From: Streptomyces sp. CA-278952
Lineage (GTDB): Bacteria; Actinomycetota; Actinomycetes; Streptomycetales; Streptomycetaceae
Length of the DNA stretch: 64,000 nucleotides
Direction: 5' to 3'
NCBI RefSeq assembly: GCF_028747205.1
Contig: NZ_CP112880.1
Span: 5,208,001-5,272,000 of the forward strand
The number at the start of each line of letters is the position of its first letter. Positions within the stretch are counted from its first letter, which is position 1. Under the pieces are notes generated by a model that worked only from the letters and a program-made list of their open reading frames with translations, did no database searches and was not told the origin of the DNA. A program made the translations under genes and the position numbers. Of this stretch, positions 8,979 through 16,434 are shown piece after piece.

Positions 8979-9331
8979 GGATCACACGGTACTGCCGGAC
9001 GGCGACGGCGTGGAGAAGAGGGCGGGGATGAGAAGGAGGGATGAGAAGGGGGAGAAGTCTGGAGAGTTGTGAGGTTTGCCCCTACCGTGCGCGCCAGCCC
9101 GTACGGCGTTGTGCGCGGGGCCGTGCCCGCCGTCTGGGGGCTCGTGCGCGGCGTACGAGGCCGTGCCCGCCGTGCGGCATCCGTACGGGATGGGTACGGC
9201 GGGCGGGACCTGCGCGGCTCGTGGGAGTGCCCGTTGCGGGGCTGTGCGGGGCTGTGCGCGGCTGTGCGCGGCTGTGCGGGACTGCTCGGGGTCGGCCGTG
9301 CGCGCCGAGGCGATGCGGAGAGGTGGCGTCG
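8979..9331. repeat. Gene-free stretch with tandem G-rich repeats
   Basis: About 350 bp between the divergent SEC-C and sortase starts hold no convincing gene. Several frames are open only because the sequence is compositionally biased. Around 9237-9285 there is a run of about five copies of a GGGCTGTGCG-type unit. Further G-rich repeats (GGGCAC, GGGGAC) follow inside the start of the sortase gene at about 9358-9400. Any promoter for the sortase should lie here, but no clear -35/-10 pair was seen. Confidence 0.5.
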
Positions 9332-10297
9332 ATGCTGCGGGAGTGGGGTGCTGTGCGGGCACGGGCACGGGCACGGGGACGGGGACGGGGGTGGGCTCGG
9401 GGGCGTGCATGGGGGCGTGGACGGGGACCTGGCTGGGGATACAGGCGCGGGCGTGGACATGGGCGTGGGCGGAGGGTCCGGGGGCGTGGGCGGAGGGTCC
9501 GGGCGCTGCCGGTCGTGCGAAGCCGTGGCGGTGGTGCGTCGCGGTTCCTCGCCCGGGGGCTGTGGGCGTCGGCCGAGCTCGTCGTGACCCTCGGTGTCGT
9601 GCTGCTGCTCCTCGTCGCCCACCAGCTGTGGTGGACCAACCGCGAGGCCCGCGCCGAGGCCGGGCGCACCGTGCAGAGCCTGCGGCAGGAGTGGGACGAG
9701 CCGGCCGTCGTCGACGACCAGGTGGGGGAGGGGGGCTCTCTCGACCGGGCGAGGGAGGGGAGCCCTCGACCTTCGGCCTCCGGCCCTGAGGCCGAGGCCC
9801 CGGCACCGTCCGGGGCCCCCGCCCGTCCCCGGTCCGCCCCCCGCTGGGACCAGGCGTACGCCGTGCTGCGCATCCCCCGGATCGGGCTCACCGCCCCCGT
9901 CGCCGAGGGCACCAGCAAGGGCGGGGTGCTCGACCGGGGGTACGTCGGGCACTACGCCCGCACCGCGCAGGCCGGGCAGGCCGGGAACTTCGCGCTCGCC
10001 GGGCACCGCAACACCCACGGCGAGCCCTTCCGGCGCATCGACCGGCTGCGGAGCGGCGACCGGATCACCGTCGAGACCCGGGACGCCGTCTACACGTACA
10101 CCGTCGGCAAACGCCTCGCGCGGACCGCCCCTTCGGACAGCGGGGTCATCGCGCCGGTGCCGCGCAGCAACATCACGACCTCCGTCGGCTACAGCGCGCC
10201 CGGCTACTACCTCACGCTGACCACCTGCACCCCCGAGTTCAGCTCCCGCTACCGGCTCATCGTCTGGGGGAAGCTCACTTCGATGCGCCCGCGGTGA
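9332..10297 (+). CDS. Class E sortase
   Basis: Class E sortases are membrane transpeptidases that join LAxTG-type proteins to the actinobacterial cell wall. Near the C-terminus this protein has the catalytic motif TLTTC (Cys about residue 299), followed by the conserved Arg region FSSRYRLIVWG. The active-site His lies in LAGHRNTHGEPF. A single membrane anchor (ELVVTLGVVLLLLVAHQLWW) precedes the catalytic domain. ATG at 9332 is chosen because GGAGAGG at 9317-9323 precedes it, but the frame is open further upstream. The first 70 residues are an odd Arg/Gly-rich tract encoded by G-rich minisatellite DNA, where most sortases have a Pro-rich tail. A candidate substrate is the LARTG protein at 17791. 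Confidence 0.85.
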   Translation: MLREWGAVRARARARGRGRGWARGRAWGRGRGPGWGYRRGRGHGRGRRVRGRGRRVRALPVVRSRGGGASRFLARGLWASAELVVTLGVVLLLLVAHQLWWTNREARAEAGRTVQSLRQEWDEPAVVDDQVGEGGSLDRAREGSPRPSASGPEAEAPAPSGAPARPRSAPRWDQAYAVLRIPRIGLTAPVAEGTSKGGVLDRGYVGHYARTAQAGQAGNFALAGHRNTHGEPFRRIDRLRSGDRITVETRDAVYTYTVGKRLARTAPSDSGVIAPVPRSNITTSVGYSAPGYYLTLTTCTPEFSSRYRLIVWGKLTSMRPR

Positions 10298-10431
10298 CGG
10301 AGACCCCGGGCGGGCGGAGTCCGGGGCCCGTCTCCGTCCGGGTGCTGATGGCGGGCGAGGGCCGCACCAGCTTCAGTCATCTCCTCGACCGTTCCCCGAG
10401 GCCCTCGGCACCGTCGTCCGGGGCGAACTTC

Positions 10432-10495
10432 TGCGGACCTGCGGACCTGCGGACCTGCGGACCTGCGGACCTACGGACCTGCGGACCTACGAACC
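10432..10495. repeat. Eight tandem copies of an 8-bp unit
   Basis: Eight units of TGCGGACC lie end to end, five perfect and three with one or two changes (TACGGACC, TACGAACC). They occupy the gap between the convergent sortase and DUF4157 genes. An eight-base period shifts frame in every unit, so this is non-coding. Small open frames across it are artefacts. Confidence 0.9.
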
Positions 10496-10510
10496 CGCCT
10501 GATTCCTGAT

Positions 10511-11779
10511 TCAGCTGATCTTGACGTGGTAGTTGAACTTGGGACTCCGGTCGCCGCCCCCTCCTCCGGCGAGATCCTTCTTGAGGGTGATGCTCGTCGT
10601 CCGACTGTCCCCGAGATATCCCCCCTTCTCCCCCTGCCACCATCGGCGGAGTTTCTCTCCCACCTTGAGGTTGACGTGGGACTCCTGGTAGGCGGCGCCG
10701 GCGCCGCCTGCGCTGGTGCCCCAGGTGCCTTGTTGATTGCACCCGGCGGGCCACTGTCCGTTCGTGCTTTTGACGTTCTTCCAGGCCTTCAACTGGGTCT
10801 GGATGCTGCCGATCTCCCTCATGAGGGTCGCCTGTTCCTCCTCGTTGAGGCCCTGCTTGTACGCGGCCATCGGGTCCGGAGGCGGTGGGGCGGAATCGCG
10901 CCGTACCAGGCTTTCGAACTTCGTCCTGTCGCCGTGGGCAGGAAGGTAGTGGGCATCGACGGCTTGGGTGATGGCGGTGTCGTCCCGCTTGAAGATCTTG
11001 CGCCGCGGTTTGCCCTCCCCGAGGAAGGCGGTCACGGCGGCCGCGACCGCCTGGTCCACAGACGCTTTGTCCGGCTCCTCCGCCATGCGTTGAACCGCGG
11101 GCGAGGGGGTGCCTCCGTGCTGCTGGGCTGTCTCGCCCGTCGGCACCGCGCGCTGGATCGCGCCGGACATCACCCGGGTCGCGTTGGCCTCGGCCTCGCG
11201 TTCGAAGCGGTCGGAGGGGTCGGAGACCTTGAGGCCGGAGCCGTTGTCGGAGCCCGCTACGGGGCCCTGGCGCTGCTGGATGACGTGGGTCAGTTCGTGG
11301 GCGAGGGTGTGCTTGTCGGCGCCGCCGTCGCCGATGACGACGTGGTTGCCGGAGGTGTAGGCGCGGGCGCCGAGTTCGGCCGCTGAGGCCTTCGCCGCGC
11401 TGTCGTCGTGGATGCGGACGCCGGAGAAGTCGCTGCCGAGGCGGGCTTCCATGTCGGTGCGGGTGGCGTCGTCGAGCGGCCGACCGCCTCGGCGCAGCAC
11501 GTCGTGGACGGCGGAGCGCTGCACCGCGGGCTGGTCGGCCTGCTGGTGGCCGCAGTCGGCGCCGTGCTGGTGCTGGTCCCGCGCCTGTGCCCAGGGGTGG
11601 CCCGCCGCGCGGAGCATCTGGACCACGGCGGCGTTGCCCGTGGTGGCCTGGAAGGCGAGGAGCGACTGCGGCCCGCCCATGGGGCCTGCGTCCGGCGCCT
11701 TCGCGGGGTTGCGTGCAGGTGCAGGTACTCGATGGGCACCCGGCCTGTCCTGTGCGGGGGTTGGTTCAAGCGGGCGCAT
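10511..11779 (-). CDS. eCIS-core domain (DUF4157) protein, possible secreted effector
   Basis: Residues of about 95-190 form the DUF4157 'eCIS core' region: VLRRGGRPLDDATRTDMEAR, DFSGVRIHDDSAA, then the metalloprotease-like HTLAHELTHVIQQRQG. In other bacteria this domain marks proteins linked to extracellular contractile injection systems, often cargo with a toxin-like C-terminus. Here the last 150 residues (LKAWKNVKSTNGQWPAG through SITLKKDLAGGGGGDR) match no family I recognise. ATG at 11779 is preferred over the longer open frame to 11998 because GGAAGG sits about six bases upstream, giving 422 residues. No injection-system structural genes are in the window, so this is an orphan. Confidence 0.75.
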   Translation of the reverse strand: MRPLEPTPAQDRPGAHRVPAPARNPAKAPDAGPMGGPQSLLAFQATTGNAAVVQMLRAAGHPWAQARDQHQHGADCGHQQADQPAVQRSAVHDVLRRGGRPLDDATRTDMEARLGSDFSGVRIHDDSAAKASAAELGARAYTSGNHVVIGDGGADKHTLAHELTHVIQQRQGPVAGSDNGSGLKVSDPSDRFEREAEANATRVMSGAIQRAVPTGETAQQHGGTPSPAVQRMAEEPDKASVDQAVAAAVTAFLGEGKPRRKIFKRDDTAITQAVDAHYLPAHGDRTKFESLVRRDSAPPPPDPMAAYKQGLNEEEQATLMREIGSIQTQLKAWKNVKSTNGQWPAGCNQQGTWGTSAGGAGAAYQESHVNLKVGEKLRRWWQGEKGGYLGDSRTTSITLKKDLAGGGGGDRSPKFNYHVKIS

Positions 11780-12307
11780 CGGGGCCTTCCGGAGCGGGCA
11801 AGGGTATCCCTCCACGAATACACGCCGCCTCCCCGGCCGCGCCAGGTACGCGAGGGCGGAGAGCAGTGACCGCTCGGGCAGCAGGATGGGTCCGCGGAGC
11901 ACTGACAGCAGCCCATATCCGCAGGTCGGCCCCACGAGCGTCGACACTCGGCCCGCCGCGTCACGCTCCGGTGGCGGACCTGTTTCGTCGCCGGACACCT
12001 CGGGGCCAGGAACGCCGATGCGGTGCGCCGCAACGCCATGTGCCTGCCCGTGTACGGCGTCCCGTCCTCGTCCCGATGCTGCTCGGCCTGGCCGCCCTCT
12101 GGCGTGCCGGGGCCGGCCGGGGCGCGCGTTCAGCGGGCTGATCGTCGGCGTCGCGGTGGTCCGTCGGCGTCGCGGTGGTCTGTGGCCTCGTCTTTCAGCG
12201 GGAACGATCCGGGGAGGTGAAGCCGATCATCGTGTATAACGAACGGAGTGTCGTACGCGTCCTCGTACGGCAGGAATGAGCCTGACAAAGGGCAGGAGGT
12301 GCGCACC
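11780..12307. other. Intergenic region without a convincing gene
   Basis: About 530 bp between the divergent DUF4157 and DUF6412 genes. It contains a perfect 19-bp tandem duplication (CGTCGGCGTCGCGGTGGTC at 12143-12161 and 12162-12180). A relatively AT-rich patch with TATAAC at about 12234-12239 could be a -10 element for the downstream pair. Open frames on either strand show no start site with a ribosome-binding site and no recognisable domain. Confidence 0.4.
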
Positions 12308-12640
12308 GTGCGGGATGCCAACGCCCTGCGCCGCGCCTTCACCCGGCTGCTCCGGCCCGCCGGACTCCTCGTCCTCTTCCTCACCGAGGTCCTCCTCGCC
12401 GAGGGCGGCAGCCTCTCCGCGGCCGTCGCGCTCGCCGCCACCGCCGCCGCCGGATCCGCGCTCCTCGCCTGCTCCGTCATCAGCGCCCGCTGCGCGTCCC
12501 CGGTGCCCCGCACCCGGGTCCGTACGGCCATCAGGGACCGGGAGAAGCGCACCGCTTTCCTCCCGCAACGCGACCCCGACGCCCGGGGCCGAACGCGGCC
12601 CCGGGCACCCGGGCACGCCCTCCTGACGGCCGCCGCGTAG
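12308..12640 (+). CDS. DUF6412 small membrane protein
   Basis: This 110-residue protein has two hydrophobic helices (LLVLFLTEVLLA and ALAATAAAGSALLACSVISA), then a conserved basic tail with PRTRVRTAIRDREKRTAFLPQRDP. It matches the DUF6412 family of actinobacteria, which commonly precedes a YidC-type insertase gene, as here. GTG at 12308 is chosen because AGGAGG at 12294-12299 lies eight bases upstream. A longer open frame starts at 12248 without a good ribosome-binding site. The function is unknown; the pairing suggests a role with membrane insertion. Confidence 0.8.
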   Translation: MRDANALRRAFTRLLRPAGLLVLFLTEVLLAEGGSLSAAVALAATAAAGSALLACSVISARCASPVPRTRVRTAIRDREKRTAFLPQRDPDARGRTRPRAPGHALLTAAA

Positions 12641-12848
12641 CGAACCCGCACCTCTCCCGCACGTCTTCCCGTACGTACCTCGCGCGCCTCTCGCGTCTCT
12701 CGCATTTCTTGCCTCACTCGCGTCTCTCGCGTTCGTACGTACGTTCCGTGCGGGCGGTGCGCCCCGCGCCGGTCGTCATGCCGAGTGATCACCCCGTACC
12801 TCCTCGCAGGTACCTCCCGGCACGACGAGACCCCCGGAGGGCTCATCC

Positions 12849-13619
12849 ATGTCCGCCTTCATGTCCGCTTTCGCGAGCCTGGTCGGCTCCCTCGCCGACC
12901 TGCTCCAGCCGTTCTTCCAGACCGCGTCCACCGCCGCCGCGATCGTCCTGTTCACCGCGCTCGTCCGGCTGGCCGTCCACCCCCTGTCGCGGGCCGCCGC
13001 ACGCGGACAGAAAGCCCGCGGCCGGCTCCAGCCGCAGATCGCCGAACTCCGCCAGAAGCACGGCAAGAACCCGGAGCGGATGCAGAAGGCGATCATGGAG
13101 CTGCACGCCGCCGAGAAGGTGTCGCCGCTCTCCGGCTGCCTGCCGAGCCTGCTCCAGATGCCCGCGTTCTTCCTGCTCTACCACCTGTTCTCCAGCAGCT
13201 CCATCGGCGGCGAACCCAACGCGCTGCTCAGCCACGACCTGCTCGGCGCACCGCTCGGCGCGCGCTGGCACGACGCGCTCGCGCACGGTGGTGTGTTCGG
13301 CGGCCAGGGCTGGGTCTACCTGGGGCTCTTCGCGATCGTCACCGCCGTCTCCACGTTCAACTACGGACGCACCAAGCGGCAACTGGCCGCCAACCCGATG
13401 ACGCCCGCCGCGGGCCCGGACGGGCAGGCCGTGCCCGGCATGGGCGCGATGGCGAAGGTGATGCCGCTGATGTCGTTCTTCACGCTGATCACCGTGGCCG
13501 TCGTGCCGCTGGCCGCCGCCCTGTACGTCGTCACCACGACCACCTGGACCGCCGTCGAGCGCGCCTGGCTGTACCGCGACATGCCGGTCGCCGGTGGCGC
13601 CATGGCCACGGCGGCGTAA
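12849..13619 (+). CDS. YidC/Oxa1-family membrane insertase
   Basis: This 256-residue YidC/Oxa1-type protein would insert membrane proteins. It has an N-terminal membrane segment (AAIVLFTALVRLAVHPLSRAA), a positively charged cytosolic loop (LQPQIAELRQKHGKNPERM), the SPLSGCLPSLLQMPAFFLLY segment, and two further membrane helices. It lacks the long tail of the main housekeeping YidC, so it is likely a paralogue. The ATG at 12849 follows GGAGG at 12836-12840. It lies 208 bases downstream of DUF6412, and the spacer is rich in TCTCGCG repeats. Confidence 0.88.
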   Translation: MSAFMSAFASLVGSLADLLQPFFQTASTAAAIVLFTALVRLAVHPLSRAAARGQKARGRLQPQIAELRQKHGKNPERMQKAIMELHAAEKVSPLSGCLPSLLQMPAFFLLYHLFSSSSIGGEPNALLSHDLLGAPLGARWHDALAHGGVFGGQGWVYLGLFAIVTAVSTFNYGRTKRQLAANPMTPAAGPDGQAVPGMGAMAKVMPLMSFFTLITVAVVPLAAALYVVTTTTWTAVERAWLYRDMPVAGGAMATAA

Positions 13620-13756
13620 ACGGCCCGCCCGCTACGCCGGTCCAGTGTGTGAACGAGGTCTTGCGGAGTGATCGCATCTCTTGGACGATCAGCCAAGTCC
13701 TCCGTCGGCCGCAACCCGCCGGAGGGCCACCACCTCGACCAAGAGGAGTTGGACCG

Positions 13757-14617
13757 TTGAAGCTGCTTCGAGTCGGTACGGCGGGCGCCGAGCGCCCCGC
13801 ACTTCTCGATCGCGACGGGACTCTGCGTGATCTGTCGGGGATCGTCCCCGACATCGACGGCGAGCTGCTCGCCGACGCCTCCGCGCTCGCCCGGGTACGG
13901 GCGGCCGCCGACGCGCCCGGCGTGCTGCCCGCCCTGGACGCGACGGGGCTGCGGATCGGCCCGCCGCTCGGGCGCATCGGCAAGATCGTGTGCATCGGGC
14001 TGAACTACCACGACCACGCCGCCGAGACGGGTGCGGAGATCCCGGCGGAGCCGATCCTGTTCTTCAAGGCCCCCGACACCGTCGTCGGGCCCGACGACAC
14101 GGTCCTGGTGCCGCGCGGCAGCCGCAAGACCGACTGGGAGGTCGAGCTGGCCGTCGTCATCGGGCGCACGGCCCGCTACCTGGAGACGGCCGAGGAGGGC
14201 CTCGCGCACGTCGCCGGGTACGCGACGGCGCACGACGTCTCGGAGCGCGAGTTCCAGATCGAGCGCGGCGGCACCTGGGACAAGGGCAAGAACTGCGAGA
14301 CGTTCAACCCGCTGGGGCCCTGGCTGGTCACCGCCGACGAGGTGCCCGACCCGCAGGCACTGCCGCTGCGGCTCTGGGTCAACGGCGAGCTGAAGCAGAA
14401 CGGCACCACGGCCGAGCAGATCTTCCCGGTCGGCGAGGTCGTCCGCTACCTCAGCCACTTCATGACGCTCTACCCGGGCGACGTGATCAACACCGGCACG
14501 CCCGCCGGGGTCGCGATGGGGCAGCCCGAGCCGAAGCCGTATCTGAGGGCGGGCGATGTGGTGGAGCTGGAGGTGGAGGGGCTCGGCCGGCAGCGGCAGG
14601 AGCTGAAGGGGGCGTAG
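13757..14617 (+). CDS. Fumarylacetoacetate hydrolase (FAH) family protein, TTG start
   Basis: FAH-family enzymes cleave or isomerise beta-diketo or enol acids with a bound divalent metal. This 286-residue protein has the typical IGLNYHDHAAE, ILFFKAPDTVVGP, the metal-binding DWEVELAVVIGR, ERGGTWDKGKNCETFNPLGP and the closing NTGTPAGVAMG. The start is TTG at 13757 (MKLLRVGTAG), set by GAGGAG at 13743-13748. The open frame extends far upstream through the insertase gene, but that is a compositional shadow. The exact substrate (for example a hydroxyhepta-diene-dioate or acylpyruvate) cannot be decided. Confidence 0.88.
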   Translation: MKLLRVGTAGAERPALLDRDGTLRDLSGIVPDIDGELLADASALARVRAAADAPGVLPALDATGLRIGPPLGRIGKIVCIGLNYHDHAAETGAEIPAEPILFFKAPDTVVGPDDTVLVPRGSRKTDWEVELAVVIGRTARYLETAEEGLAHVAGYATAHDVSEREFQIERGGTWDKGKNCETFNPLGPWLVTADEVPDPQALPLRLWVNGELKQNGTTAEQIFPVGEVVRYLSHFMTLYPGDVINTGTPAGVAMGQPEPKPYLRAGDVVELEVEGLGRQRQELKGA

Positions 14618-14626
14618 CCCGGAGCG

Positions 14627-14657
14627 GGCCGGGGGCGCTGCAACCGAGCCCCCGGCC
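14627..14657. terminator. Bidirectional terminator hairpin
   Basis: Ten-base perfect arms, GGCCGGGGGC (14627-14636) and GCCCCCGGCC (14648-14657), enclose an 11-base loop. It lies between the convergent FAH and UPF0303 genes and could serve both. There is no U-tract, as is common in Streptomyces. Confidence 0.7.
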
Positions 14658-14700
14658 GTGGGGCGCTGTAACCGTGCCCCCGGCCCCGTACGTACGTTCC

Positions 14701-15180
14701 TCAGGCCCCCGGCGTCGCCGCGAACCGCTCCAGCGCCTCGACCACCATCGCGTGGTCCTCGGCCTGCGGCAGCCCGGACACCGTGACCGTGCCGATCACG
14801 CCCGCCCCCTCCACCGCGATCGGGAACGAACCGCCGTGCGCCGCGTACGTGTCCGGGTCCAGGCGCGAGGACTCCTCGAACGTGGTGCCCTTCGCCCGGA
14901 ACCGGGTGCCCACCAGGTACGAGCTCTCGCCGTACCGCTCGACGACCCTGCGCTTGCGGTCGATCCACGCGTCGTTGTCCGCACTCGAGCCCGGCAGCGC
15001 CGCGTGGAAGAGCTGCTGCGCGCCGCGCCGGATGTCGATCGCGACCGGTGCGTGCCGCTCCCTGGCCAGCGTGACCAGCAGGCTGCCGAGCGCGAACGCG
15101 TCGTCGTAGGAGAAGTGCGGGAGGGTGAGCCGGCGCTCCTGGGCGATCAGCTCGGAGACGGTGGGAGAGATGGTGCTCAT
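14701..15180 (-). CDS. UPF0303 / heme-degrading-domain protein
   Basis: This 159-residue protein belongs to the UPF0303 family, annotated as heme-degrading domain (HbpS-like fold). Typical segments are FSYDDAFALGSLLVTLARER, VAIDIRRGAQQLFHAALPG, and DPDTYAAHGGSFPIAVEGAGVIG. The biochemical role in most members is untested. ATG at 15180 overlaps the TGA of the upstream oxidoreductase (4 bp), so the two are very likely translationally coupled. Confidence 0.82.
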   Translation of the reverse strand: MSTISPTVSELIAQERRLTLPHFSYDDAFALGSLLVTLARERHAPVAIDIRRGAQQLFHAALPGSSADNDAWIDRKRRVVERYGESSYLVGTRFRAKGTTFEESSRLDPDTYAAHGGSFPIAVEGAGVIGTVTVSGLPQAEDHAMVVEALERFAATPGA

Positions 15181-16361
15181 GCGGGCAGCTCCTTCGCCTG
15201 CTGGTCCTGCGTCTGCTGGTCCTGCGTCTGCTGGTCCTGCGCCTGCTGGTCCTCGTCGTGGTGGGGGAGGAGGGTGACGGAGACGCCTTCGCGCGCCGAA
15301 CGGCGTGCGGCCTCCAGGACGTCCAGCGCGGCGGCCGCCTGCGACGCGGTGACCGGGTTCGGGCCGGCGCCGCGTACGGCGGCGGCGACGGCCGCGTAGT
15401 ACGCGGGGTAGTCGCCGGGCAGCGTGCGGACCGGGGCGCCGCCGCCCGTCAGCGGGGACTCGCCGGAGCCGAGGCGGCCCCACAGCTCCTGAGCCTCCTC
15501 GCCCCACGGCTCACCGGCCACCGGGCGCAGGCCCTCGCGCAGGGCCGCCTCCTGCGGGTCCAGGCCGTACTTCACATAGCCCGCCTTCGAGCCCAGCACC
15601 CGGAAGCGCGGGCCGAGCTGGGCCGTGGTGGCGCTGACGTACAGATGCGAGCGGACCCCGCCTTCGTGGGTGATCGCGACGAAGGTGTCGTCGTCCGCCG
15701 CCGCGCCGGGACGCCGTACGTCGGACTCGGCGTACACCTGGACCGCCGGGCCGAACAGCACCAGCGCCTGGTCGACGACATGGCTGCCCAGGTCGTACAG
15801 CAGACCGCCGATCTCCTCCGGGTCGCCCGACTCGCGCCAGCCGCCCTTCGGCTGCGGCCGCCAGCGCTCGAAGCGGGACTCGAAGCGCTGCACCTCGCCC
15901 AGCTCGCCGTCGGCGATCAGTCCGGCGAGCGTGCGGAAGTCGTTGTCCCAGCGGCGGTTCTGGAAGACCGAGAGCAGGAGCCCGCGCTCCTCGGCGAAAG
16001 CCGCGAGCTCGCGCGCCCCGGCGGCCGTCCCGGCGACCGGCTTGTCCACGACCACCGGCAGCCCGGCCTTCAGCGCGGCCGTCGCCAGCGGGACGTGCGT
16101 CCTGTTCGGGGTGGCGATCACGACGAGGTCCAGCTCGTCGGCGCGCTCCCACAGCTCGTCCGGCGAGGCGGCGAGGCGGACGCCGGGGAACGCGGCGAGG
16201 GCCTCGGCCCTGCGCTCCTCGTTCGACGTGACGACCGTGTCGAGGACCAGCCCGTCGGTCGCGGAGACCAGCGGGGCGTGGAAGACGGAGCCGGCCAGGC
16301 CGTAGCCGACGAGGGCGACGCGGAGGGGAGTGCCGGAGGCGTCGGAGGCGTTGGGGGTCAT
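15177..16361 (-). CDS. Gfo/Idh/MocA-family NAD(P)-dependent oxidoreductase
   Basis: This sugar or cyclitol-type dehydrogenase has an N-terminal Rossmann fold (VALVGYGLAGSVFHAPL), the family motif PVVVDKPVAG with the catalytic-type Lys, and a C-terminal dimerisation domain with DLGSHVVDQALVLFG. The substrate is unknown. ATG at 16361 is taken; GTG at 16370 in the same frame is possible, and neither has a strong ribosome-binding site. The C-terminal tail is a low-complexity run of DQQTQ units from a 15-bp tandem repeat. It is divergent from a ROK regulator that probably controls it, and is coupled to the UPF0303 gene. Confidence 0.88.
   Translation of the reverse strand: MTPNASDASGTPLRVALVGYGLAGSVFHAPLVSATDGLVLDTVVTSNEERRAEALAAFPGVRLAASPDELWERADELDLVVIATPNRTHVPLATAALKAGLPVVVDKPVAGTAAGARELAAFAEERGLLLSVFQNRRWDNDFRTLAGLIADGELGEVQRFESRFERWRPQPKGGWRESGDPEEIGGLLYDLGSHVVDQALVLFGPAVQVYAESDVRRPGAAADDDTFVAITHEGGVRSHLYVSATTAQLGPRFRVLGSKAGYVKYGLDPQEAALREGLRPVAGEPWGEEAQELWGRLGSGESPLTGGGAPVRTLPGDYPAYYAAVAAAVRGAGPNPVTASQAAAALDVLEAARRSAREGVSVTLLPHHDEDQQAQDQQTQDQQTQDQQAKELPA
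15198..15253. repeat. 15-bp tandem repeat encoding a DQQTQ tail
   Basis: Three full copies and one partial copy of CTGCTGGTCCTGCGT lie inside the 3' end of the oxidoreductase gene. On the coding strand they produce DQQTQ/DQQAQ repeats just before the stop. Fifteen is a multiple of three, so copy-number change would lengthen or shorten the tail without a frameshift. Confidence 0.9.
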
Positions 16362-16374
16362 GCGATCCACTTAA

Positions 16375-16387
16375 GCAACGCTGTTGC
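16375..16387. promoter_or_regulatory. Candidate ROK operator in the divergent promoter
   Basis: GCAAC-GCT-GTTGC is an inverted repeat with five-base arms, inside CTTAAGCAACGCTGTTGCC. It lies in the 73-bp gap between the oxidoreductase and ROK regulator starts. Size and position suit a regulator site controlling both genes, but binding is inferred only from location. Confidence 0.5.
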
Positions 16388-16434
16388 CAAAGTGCAAGCG
16401 ACCGGCACAATGGGGCGGTGAAGAGGAGCGAACC

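Noticed and set aside
10294..10509. 71-residue frame after the class E sortase
   Set aside because: It overlaps the sortase stop, has no domain, and its second half is the eight-base tandem repeat.
12130..12846. 238-residue minus-strand frame across DUF6412
   Set aside because: It is antisense to a recognisable DUF6412 gene, Arg-rich and without a ribosome-binding site.
12785..13756. Long in-frame extension upstream of the FAH gene
   Set aside because: It is a shadow across the YidC-type gene. The TTG at 13757 has a good ribosome-binding site and begins at the natural domain start.
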